Below, in pieces: positions 55,651 to 64,000 of a DNA stretch of 64,000 bases. A model generated the notes under the pieces. The model ran no database searches. It was not told where the DNA came from and was given only the letters and a program-made list of their open reading frames with translations. Each line of letters opens with the position of its first letter. Within the stretch, counting starts at the first letter, position 1. Where the stretch lies: NCBI RefSeq assembly GCF_034190915.1, contig NW_026947486.1, positions 18,936,001 to 19,000,000 on the forward strand. Reading direction: 5' to 3'. The position numbers and the translations under genes were made by a program. Source of the stretch: Cavia porcellus. Taxonomy: Eukaryota; Chordata; Mammalia; Rodentia; Caviidae.

Positions 55651-55853
55651 TGTTAAAATAACAAGTGTGCTTTCTGTTCCATGACTGCTCTCTGATAGAT
55701 ATAGAAGTTTGTTAACTTTATTAAGCATTGAGTTTTCCCCTCCAAATTGTATTAGTGTACTCTCAGGAGCAGTTTTTAAGTTTCCATTTTTCTATAACTG
55801 CCAGCTCTTACTATCAGTCCTCTAAATTTTTAATAGCAACTTTGATCATCTGC

Positions 55854-55855
<2 letters not shown>

Positions 55856-55898
<43 letters not shown>

Positions 55899-55917
55899 CA
55901 TACATACATACATACAT
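55856..55917. repeat. (TA)n(TACA)n microsatellite
   Basis: A TA tract followed by six or so TACA units. The long frame overlapping it is an artefact of the repeat. Confidence 0.95.
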
Positions 55918-56147
55918 GTTTTGCCTATGTGTTATATTTCAAAATATGTGTTATGGAGTGCAGATATATGTGTGTAAAAACACACATCTCTACACAAAAC
56001 ATTTTGTCTTGTTTAGGCAATATTCTTTTGATTTTACAAACATATTCACCATCTTGGTTGCTCTTGATGATTTTATACATTCCATTGAGGATCATTTTCC
56101 CATTTGTTTGAAAAATCTTTTTTGATCAGTAAGAGTGACTCCTACCC

Positions 56148-56345
56148 TCGTGTGGTGGTATATGTCTATATTCTCATTTACTTGGTAGACTAGACCAGGA
56201 GAATTGCAAGTTCAAGGTCAGTTTGAGCAACTTAGTGAGACCCTTACTCAAAATAGAGCTAGGGGTATAAATTAGTGGCACAGCACTTACCTAGAATGTG
56301 ACAGGGCCCTAGGGGAGTTTAATCTCTGGTACTAGAAGAAAAAAG
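56148..56345 (+). repeat. B1-ID dimeric SINE, diverged
   Basis: Plus strand: 'gcaagttcaaggtcagtttg' (B1), then 'gagctaggggtataaattag' and 'gtttaatctctggtactaga' (ID). Confidence 0.8.
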
Positions 56346-58003
56346 AGTGAGTCTTTTATTTTTAGGAGTTGATGGCACTATGCCACAGTAAATAGATACT
56401 CTGTTGAAATACTTTTTCCTTTTTCTTCTTGAATGTCTAGTGACTATGATGACCCAGGTTATTTGAATTGATCTTCAGATGCATCATAATATAGCATCAA
56501 ATTGAATTTACATATTACACTTTCTAAATTACCTATATCCCTCTTTTTTGGAGGTATTAGGGATTGTCACAGCAATGTATTTGCTAACTGTATCCTAGCT
56601 ACCATCACTCTTGTCTGCTGATCCTCAATTAATCATAAGAGCAGAGACTTTAACTTCTATGAGCTCCCGGTGTCTTCTGAGTCCACACTGGCCTCTCCTT
56701 CCGAGTTACTCAGTGTCTTTGACTCTTATAAAACACAATCACAGTGTTTGTTGATCCTACATTGATCTCTATCACTGAAGCCACTGCCCAGTGTCCAGAT
56801 GCAATGATGCCCCTGTATGGCACCAACACCCCACCTCCAAGCCCATCCTCATTAGGCTCAACCCCACAACTGCTGACCACTCACCATTCTTGTTGAATCC
56901 ATCTCATGTTTCTCGGTCACAATAGCTGCCCACCCTTTGGCAGTATAACCACATGTCTGCTAAACTTGATCACAAATACAGGGCAGGGTCTTTGATGTTC
57001 ATAAAGAATCAGCCCACTGTTCGCTGACTCCACATTATCTTTAAGCACTTTGCTGATTAGCCACTTAACACCTCTAAAGTAGTTTTGCTTCTATCATAGT
57101 ATTGGCCCATTCATTGTCCCCACCCACATGGAGGCTGATTCCTCACTTCTCACCTAGTGTGGTATAAGTGAGCCCCTGAAACCAAATATAGTACCAAATC
57201 CTACATATACAGTGTTTTTCCTATGCATACATACCTATGATACAGTTTAATTTATAAATTAGGTCCATAAAGAGATTAACATATACTGTAATAAAAGCTG
57301 GACAGTGTAAGATTCCATCATGATGCTCAGAATAGCACGCAATTTAGACCATGAATTATTTTGGGGTTTCTGTTTAATATTTTCAGACTGTGGTTCACTG
57401 CAGGTAAGTGACACCACAATAAGAAAAGTCATGAATTGGAGGACGGTGCTGTATACCCTAGATACTGCTGGGGACATTAATCAACAAGTTGGAATTGCAG
57501 GCTGCAGAGGGAGCATCTTCTTTCCAGTTCAATGTCTGTGACTGATCTGCCACAGGAAAGCAACCCTTACAGAAAACTCCGGCTTCCAAGCCCTGATGTG
57601 CTTGGAAGCCTCTTGAAGGGAGATCGGTGCCCTTAAAGTCACTATGTTTCCTGTCATTACTCTTCTAGAAAATCTACAAAAGTAAATATTCGCCAGCATT
57701 GAGTATGTCTGTATGAGACTCTGAAGAGACTTTGCCACTGAGAGAAAGCATGTGGGGTAACAGCCATGTGAGGTGTGCACCATGGGAAGCAGCTCAGTGG
57801 TTGACCTGAGGACCAGCCCTTCTTTCACCTGAGTCCTAGTCTTGTCCCTAAAATGTGGACATTCCAGTCCCTACTCATAATCTTCCAAAGGTTTGTGCTA
57901 AGTTTGAGGGTTCTTTGCACCATGGATATTTTTCAAGCCAAAACACAAAACATTCATAATAATAACTTAACATGGAATATTACTAATAGTGATTTAATTT
58001 ATA
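56346..58003. other. No gene recognised
   Basis: Only short chance frames (for example 57320-57541 and 57529-57828, minus). A SINE remnant may lie near 56545-56575. Otherwise unassigned. Confidence 0.4.
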
Positions 58004-58075
58004 GACTGGCAGTATTGTATAATGGTTAAGAACATGAATGCTGGAGCCAGATCTCTATTCAAATTCTACCCCTAA
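58004..58075 (+). repeat. MIR SINE (5' tRNA-derived part)
   Basis: 'agtattgtataatggttaag' and 'gaatgctggagccagatctc' match the start of MIR. It is not a tRNA gene. Confidence 0.8.
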
Positions 58076-58320
58076 ATGATAGCAAAAGTATACTCTATAA
58101 ACACAAAGTAAATACATTGGATTGAATCACATTTAAAATTTTTTGCTACAAATATACTACAAAAAAAGTAAAAAGTCAATCCACAGAATGGAATAAGATA
58201 TTTGTAGAGTATATCTCTGCTTAGAGATTTGTATCCAGTATATATAAAGAATTCTCACACTTTGATAATAAAAACAAACCAACTAAACATGGGCAAGTGA
58301 TCTGAGTAGATATTTCTTCA

Positions 58321-58979
58321 AAAGGCAATAAGATTCACTAAGATGCTCACTCTGGTTTGACTATTGTCTTTTTTGGAAGTCCTGTAATGTTTACAATGCC
58401 TAAGTTTTATTGGTCTTGTTCTCTACTGTTTTGTCCAACTTTATAATATCTAATGAGATAGACAATTCTTTTTAAGGAAACAAAAGACAACGTTGATAAC
58501 CATTGTTGATAACCTTGTACTCTGTTCTACACCATGTGCTATGTCTATCCTTGGTTTTGACTGACAGCTTTGTTTTGCCATATTTGACTGTATTCTCTCC
58601 CCCCCAAAAAAGTAATAAGCACTAAGGAGTAATAAAATCCAAAATGTGTAAATTTTGTTGTAAAAAAGAGAGGGAAAAAAAGAGCTCTAGCGGATATAAC
58701 AGCAAGTGTGTTTAGGGGTGTTAAATAGCTGACTATATCAATGTTTTTGGATCATTGAACACGGCTGTTTGCAGTCTCCCTGTTTGAATGTCCACCTTGT
58801 ATTCTTTGATACTGTGATTTGAGCAACTATTTTCAAGATGATAATATGGAATCTATTAACAGGTGATTTCTTACTGTTATGTTTTTTTTTTTGTAGTTCT
58901 GTATTACGTGTACCCTTACACCACTTTGTTTTGTTTTGTGTTTTTCTCTTTTTCCTCTTAAATAAAATTTTTTAAAAAA
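58321..58979 (+). mobile_element. 5'-truncated L1 insertion (3' UTR only)
   Basis: 659 bp of L1 3' UTR ending in an A-rich tail, inserted in the old L1M. Duplication agatatttcttca (58308-58320) and agatatttcttga (58980-58992), one mismatch. Confidence 0.88.
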
Positions 58980-59078
58980 AGATATTTCTTGAAAGAACAT
59001 ATGAGTGCCCAGTAAGCAGCCAGATAGATTTGCAACATAATTAGTCATCAGGAAGATGGAAATCAAGAACATAGTAAA

Positions 59079-59150
59079 GGCTGGGGCTGGAGCTTAATGC
59101 AGGAGCACTTGCCTGGTGTGTGAAACCCTGAGTTCCATCCCCAGCATGGA
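59079..59150 (+). repeat. ID SINE
   Basis: 'ggctggggctggagcttaat', 'gcacttgcctggtgtgtgaa', 'gagttccatccccagcatgg'. Confidence 0.85.
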
Positions 59151-59879
59151 TTGTGGGGACAGAGACCATGTTACACACTAGAATGGCTAGAGTGAAAAAA
59201 AAGACAGTAACAAGTGTTACTAAGGATGTGGAGAAATTGGAACGCTCTCAGGTTGCTAGAGGGGTGTTACAGATGCAGCCATTTTGGAAAACAGTTTAAC
59301 AGTTTTTCAAAAGGTTAAACATAGTATTTCCATGTGGTCTAGCAGTTCAACTCTTGGATACCTACCGGGGAGAAATGAAAACATGCCCACATAAAAACTT
59401 GTACACAGATATTCACAGCAGTATTATTCATAATTGCCCAAAGTGGAAATAAATGTTCATCAGCATATGAATAGAACATAAAATGTATTTGTATACAATG
59501 GAATATTAATTTCATTAAGGAATGATGTACTGATACATGCTATGGTGTAGATACACTTTGAAAACATGTTAACTGAAATAATCTATCCAGGAAAAAACCC
59601 ATATTGTATGATTACCTTTACATATAATGTCCAAATTCACAAAACTATAGAGACAGAAAGTAGCTTTGTGGGGATGGGTATCAAAATGGAAAGTGACTAC
59701 TATAAATAGGGAGCTTTTTTTCAGGAATAATGAAAATATTGTAAAATTCTATTGTGATGTTTACACAACTCAATATAATAAAACTGTGTTAAACAGGCGA
59801 ATTTAATCATGTGAATCATATCAATAAACTTGTTTTAAAAGAGAAAAATTATAAAGATGTGAACTAGGTCAGTGTTTTA

Positions 59880-61318
59880 GTTACTTTTCTCTCATTGCTG
59901 GGACAAAATACCCAACACCCAAAATGAAGGAAGAAAAGGTTTATTTAACTCACAGTTTATGGAGGTTCCAGTACATAATCAGCTGGTTCCAAGACAGGGT
60001 GACACATGGCAGGAGGACAACCATTCATGGTGATAGAAGATACTGAAATCAACAAGAGTAGAAGGGAGAAACAAGCTTCTTTCTTCCCCTTTTATTTTAT
60101 CCAGACTGCTGGGATGAGAGCAGTGCCAATCTAATCATTAGACCGATCCAGCAGTCACTCATCCTGAATCCCAGCATTAAACAATGAACCAATCACAAAC
60201 ACTAGATTCAACCACTTCTGAAAAGCCCACCCCTCATGACCATACATGTCTTTGGGGAAACAACCAGACATGAACCATAACATTCCAACCCTTGGCCCTC
60301 AAAGACTCATGTACATTCGCTTATGCAAAAGGCATTTAATCCATCCCTAAGAGTTGCCTAAGTGCTAACAGTTTCAACATTAATGAAAAGTCCAAGTCCC
60401 AAGTCTGCTCTGAGATCTAAAGCAAACTCTTATCTGTGAGCCACTGTGCAAATGAAAGTTAAATACTTCCAACATTCAATGAACAAAATAAACAGTTCCA
60501 TTTCAAAAGTTACAAATGACAATACAAAGGAATGGGATCACAGCAGGTCCAAAATCCATCAGGGCAATTTATTAAGTCCTGTAGTTCTATGTGTTGCATC
60601 CAAGGCAGTCTGTGACAAGTTGTAAATTCCAAAGGGCTTGGGTGACTATGCCCCTATGGCACTTCTGGTGGTTATAGCTACCAAAGCTTCTCTTTGAGGC
60701 TTGTTTTTCTACCTCCTTGTAGTTTTCCTTAGTTGATCCACATTCCTGAATTTTCCAAACTTCTGGGTTCTCCACTGCATCTTTGGCTTCACCCTCATTC
60801 ACACATTGCCCTCTCAGAGGCACACTCTGGCCTCCTAGGCCTTCTAAAATCTGGGTGGAAAGCTTCTTAACCCCACAACTTGAAATTTCTTCTGCAAGAT
60901 TTATTAATCTGCTGCCCTTAACCTAGTCTCAGGCAGTCTCTGGTCACAAACAAAATGTAGACAAACTTTCTGCCAAGCCATAACATAACATCATCTGGAG
61001 TCCAACAGCCAATGCAGTACTTCCCAGCAGAAACCAACTGAACCTGTCCTCTACTGGAAGGATTTCTATCAGCCTTCCAGTCTTCTGAGCTCTAACCAAG
61101 ATCTCCCATACAGAACAACTTATGATATTCCCCTCAACTCTTTCAGGCAACATCTCAAAACTTTTCCAAACTCTTCCCACAAGCCAGTCACAAAGACTGT
61201 AGAACTACATGGTCAGGTATAGTCTCAGCAATGACTCCTCTAATGATACCAAATTTTGTCTTAGTTACTTAGACCACATGAGTCTTTGGAGGATATCCAG
61301 AAATGAACCATAACAATA
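59880..61318 (-). mobile_element. MaLR-like LTR retrotransposon, degraded
   Basis: Related blocks sit at both ends: 'ttttagttacttttctctca' and 'gacatgaaccataacattcc' at about 59885-60285, and 'gtcttagttacttagaccac' and 'aaatgaaccataacaatatt' at about 61258-61318. On the minus strand an LTR would then start tgttatggttcat. The right-hand copy is mostly deleted. The interior (about 60290-61257) has no intact frame. Family name uncertain. Confidence 0.5.
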
Positions 61319-61351
61319 TTTTTTAAATGCAAATCTTTATAAGAATTGCAT

Positions 61352-61545
61352 TTGTTTCAGTAGTCCTAGGGATTGAATTTAGGGACTCACACTTGCTAGG
61401 AAAGCACTGTATCATTGACCTACATTCTCAATCCTTTTTATATTTTTACTGTAAGACAGGGCCTCACTAAGTTTGTGCAGCTAGTTTGAACATGTGGTCC
61501 TCCTACCTCAGTCTCCTCAGTATCTAGGATAACAGGCATATGAAT
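61352..61545 (-). repeat. B1-ID dimeric SINE
   Basis: Minus strand: ID ('cctagggattgaatttaggg') then B1 ('aagacagggcctcactaagt', 'atctaggataacaggcatat'). Confidence 0.85.
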
Positions 61546-61559
61546 TCCCTTTTAAAATT

Positions 61560-62060
61560 TTAAGAAAATTTTTATTAGTGTCTGATTAAAATTTGTTTTT
61601 TATTTTGAAGAGAATAAAGCAAAATAACAAAGCAGATCAGAACAGAACAATGTAAGCAGCACAAGACTTCAAGACAACAGGAAATCAACAGTGGCTACCA
61701 TAATGTCTCTTGTTTTCTTCAAAATAGTTGTCCATACTTTCACATACAATAAATTCAAACAAAACAAAATAGTATAAAACCAGTCAAAACAAAAGAATGC
61801 AAGAATATGGGCCTTCAAAACCAAACAACAGGAAATCAACAATGACTATCATAATGTCTTTTGTTTTCTTCAAAATAGCTGTCTATATCTTCATACATAT
61901 TGAAATCAAATAATAGAAAACAGACTAAAACCAATCAAAACCAAGAATAAAGCATTATTGGACTTCAAAAAAAGATGATGGGAAATCAGCAATGGCTACC
62001 ATAATGTCTTGTTTTCTTCAAAGTAGCTGTTCATAACACACACATAATAAAAATCAATTC
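61560..62060 (-). mobile_element. L1 3' UTR fragment with three about 150-bp tandem units
   Basis: 'ggaaatcaacagtggctacc' at about 61680, 'ggaaatcaacaatgactatc' at about 61830 and 'ggaaatcagcaatggctacc' at about 61981 mark the period. Each unit also has 'aatgtct(c)ttgttttcttc' and 'aaaatag(t/c)tgtc'. This repeats the module structure seen in L1-X and L1-D 3' UTRs. Confidence 0.85.
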
Positions 62061-62104
62061 TTGTAAACTAAAATTTGAGGGGAAGAAATCTCACTCATGT
62101 TTTG

Positions 62105-62290
62105 TTCTAGCTGTATGTCCTTGGTAAAATCATATAACCTCTCTATGCCTCAGTTTCTGCATCTGTAAAATGGTGATTAAAATAATGTCTAACTCATGGA
62201 AACATGTGAATATTAAATGAGACCAGATGTAAAGTACTTTGTAGAATAGAACTACATATATAATCAGCTCTCTATAAGTCTGATTGGTAG
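62105..62290 (+). repeat. MIR SINE (core and 3' part)
   Basis: 'ctctatgcctcagtttctgc', 'atctgtaaaatggtgattaa' and 'tgtaaagtactttgtagaat' are typical of MIR. Confidence 0.85.
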
Positions 62291-62834
62291 TAATAACTAA
62301 TTTATTACTTAGTAGTAGTAAATCTTAATAATGCTTATTTGCAATATAGCAATGTTTAATAGTAAAATGATAATTTACAGTATTAGAAAAATACATTAGC
62401 AATAATTTCATGTACCCTGACAAATTTAATTCATGATTCTGATCATCCCTTATCACAATGATATTACAAACAGAATATGATCTGACTATTTGCAATTTTT
62501 TACTGTGTTACATGTACACTAATTTCTAGTGTACAAATTTCTCCCTATCACTGGCAAATAGTAACATTTCAAAGACTTCTGAAAACAGTCTTCTCCCTTG
62601 TAATAATGTTTTTCTTTCTGATTTCAAGTAAGGCCTTGGGGTTAGGAGTTCAGTACACTTTTGGGGTATCACATTCAGTTTGTTACAAAGTCCTCATTGG
62701 TCAGAGCATATCACTGCATTTATAAAGCTCTACTGTGGCCAAGATGATAAATCCTCAAGCACTTGGTGACTAATTCCCTTCAAAAATCCCATGTAGCATA
62801 TGTGCTCTTTTACAAATAACCATTAAGTACTATG
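62291..62834. other. No feature recognised
   Basis: AT-rich sequence with no supported gene or repeat. Confidence 0.4.
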
Positions 62835-63245
62835 TATTCATTTTCTATTGATGTATATGTTTAACAAATTACCATGAATTTAGTAACTTAAAACACATTC
62901 ATTTTTATTTTAAATCTCACAATTCTGTAGTTCAGAAATCCAAGCAGGCTTGGCTGGGTTCTCTGCTTAAGATCTCACATTTTCCCACCTCTCTCACTTC
63001 CTTTTCTGCCATTAGCAGGAAGGAATTCTTCTGAAGGGCTTGTGTGCTTAGATTAGGCTCACTTGAATAATCTCCCTATTTAAAATGAACTTTAGTTAGA
63101 TCTGCAAGACCACTTTAGGTATATAATGTAGTATCACAGAATGATATCATGTTCACAGGTTTTACTCATATTCAAGGAGGTTTTAGAAAGAGGATACTGG
63201 GATTCATTCTTAGAATTCTGCCTACTGCAAATACTTTTGAACCAC
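62835..63245. repeat. Old L1M 3' end
   Basis: 'taacaaattaccatgaattt', 'agtaacttaaaacacattca' and 'gaattctgcctactgc' match the pattern of old L1 3' regions. Strand not assigned. Confidence 0.55.
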
Positions 63246-63481
63246 CACTTTATTCATGAATATTCCACTGACATTTACCTTTTGATATTGACTTTCATTT
63301 TCATAGATACCTACTCACTGGGAAGTTTTATTCATGAATGTGTTTAGGGGAGAGAACACTTTGCTCAAAAATACCCATCTAAACATCCCATTCATGATCT
63401 CTCTGGTCAAATTTTCCCATTTAAAGATAATCAACATTAACTTATCACCTGTGTGGATGTTTTATATGAAAAACCTTTGTG

Positions 63482-63665
63482 TGTGGGGGGGGTTACTGGA
63501 AACTAAACACAGAGCCATTAAATACATCTCCAACCTTTATTATTTTTATTTTGGAACAGGTACTTGCCAAATCACTAAATTGTCCAGGACGATGCAAGCA
63601 TGGGATCCTCCTGCATCAGTTTCCCAGAGTGCTGTGATTACAGACGTGTAACCATGCCCAGCCTA
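63482..63665 (-). repeat. B1-ID dimeric SINE
   Basis: Minus strand: ID remnant ('actggaaactaaacacagag') then B1 ('tcctgcatcagtttcccaga', 'gctgtgattacagacgtgta'). Confidence 0.8.
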
Positions 63666-63734
63666 TGAATCTTTTGTTAAGAAATACTCACTGGCATATT
63701 TCTTTCAATATCCTATTGGAAAATCTCTTTTAGA

Positions 63735-64000
63735 AATACCCCATAAAGTATTGTGTTTTTCTGATCAAGCTGCTATAACAAAATATCATCATTTGAGTGA
63801 CTTATAAACAGCCAACTTTACTTCTCACAGCTCTACAGTGTGGGAAATCCAAGATCAAGCCTCCAGCAGATCTCTTGTCTAGTGGGAGCCTAATTCCCTG
63901 TTCATAGATGGCGTCTTCTGTGTTCTCACATGGTATATCTCTGGGAGTCTCTAAAGGGCACTAATTTCCTTCATGAAGCCGATGCTCTGGTGATCTAATG
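63735..64000. repeat. Old interspersed repeat running off the window
   Basis: 'gctgctataacaaaatatca', 'cttataaacagccaacttta', 'ggaaatccaagatcaagcct' and 'gttcatagatggcgtcttct' form a well-known mammalian repeat pattern; whether it is an L1M 3' end or an LTR-type repeat is not settled here. Confidence 0.6.

Larger units (their letters stand above)
58140..59860 (+). mobile_element. Old L1M 3' half, with two later insertions
   Basis: Degenerate L1 ORF2 end readable from 'gagtagatatttcttcaaaa' through 'acaagtgttactaaggatgt', 'gatgcagccattttggaaaa', to 'ttgtatacaatggaatatta'. It is split by an L1 3' end (58321-58979) and an ID SINE (about 59079-59150). Confidence 0.8.

Noticed and set aside
55728..56111. 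127-residue open frame with Ile/Tyr/His repeats
   Set aside because: Driven by the TA/TACA microsatellite at 55856-55917.
58004..58075. Possible tRNA gene
   Set aside because: Matches the tRNA-derived head of MIR and does not fold into a complete tRNA with anticodon and acceptor stem.

Overview
The window is mammalian nuclear DNA, most likely from a rodent. It carries several L1 lineages with 3' UTRs and tandemly repeated 5' UTRs, and about 20 SINEs built as B1, ID or B1-ID dimers. The dimer layout is known from rodents such as squirrels and dormice; beaver-like rodents seem possible, but the species cannot be fixed from sequence alone. MIR and old L1M pieces, an ERVL pol fragment and a KRAB zinc-finger gene fit the same picture. 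No rRNA, classical tRNA gene, CRISPR or bacterial feature is present.

Layout. 1-330 is the 5' end of a minus-strand L1, head to head with a plus-strand L1 ('L1-X') that runs to about 14046. L1-X is split by a 3'-UTR-only L1 insertion (3224-3571) and by a processed pseudogene of PSMD10/gankyrin (4461-11088). The pseudogene is itself split by an ORF1-only L1 derivative ('HAL1-A', 5735-9079), and HAL1-A contains a second copy of pseudogene 3' UTR (about 6976-7205). 14047-21395 is a SINE-rich stretch with a minus-strand ERVL integrase fragment. 21396-25087 is a second full-length ORF1-only element ('HAL1-C', minus), inserted in a SINE. 25100-28029 holds probable ERVL/LTR sequence, a SINE and old L1M. 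28042-35013 is a full-length minus-strand L1 ('L1-D') with about 330-bp promoter monomers, inserted in an old L1M.

37038-50408 is a second nest. Plus-strand L1-E has a promoter of about 61-bp repeats. It is split by L1-F (40155-46292), which contains ORF1-only 'HAL1-B' (43611-45976) and a young-looking B1. L1-E is also split by a minus-strand, ORF-less composite 'G' (47901-49033).

51060-53613 is the only convincing intact protein-coding gene: a KRAB-A exon, a KRAB-B exon and a 12-finger C2H2 exon with canonical splice sites and matching phases. Its first coding exon is not seen. 53614-64000 is intergenic or 3' sequence with SINEs, MIRs, L1 3' ends, an old L1M and a MaLR-like LTR element.

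Most other open frames are fragments of L1 ORF1/ORF2 or chance frames. The most interesting material is the ORF1-only LINE family, the duplicated PSMD10 3' UTR segment inside HAL1-A, and the three different tandem-repeat promoter layouts among neighbouring L1-type elements. All element boundaries come from reading target-site duplications (TSDs) and comparing copies within the window; no database was searched.
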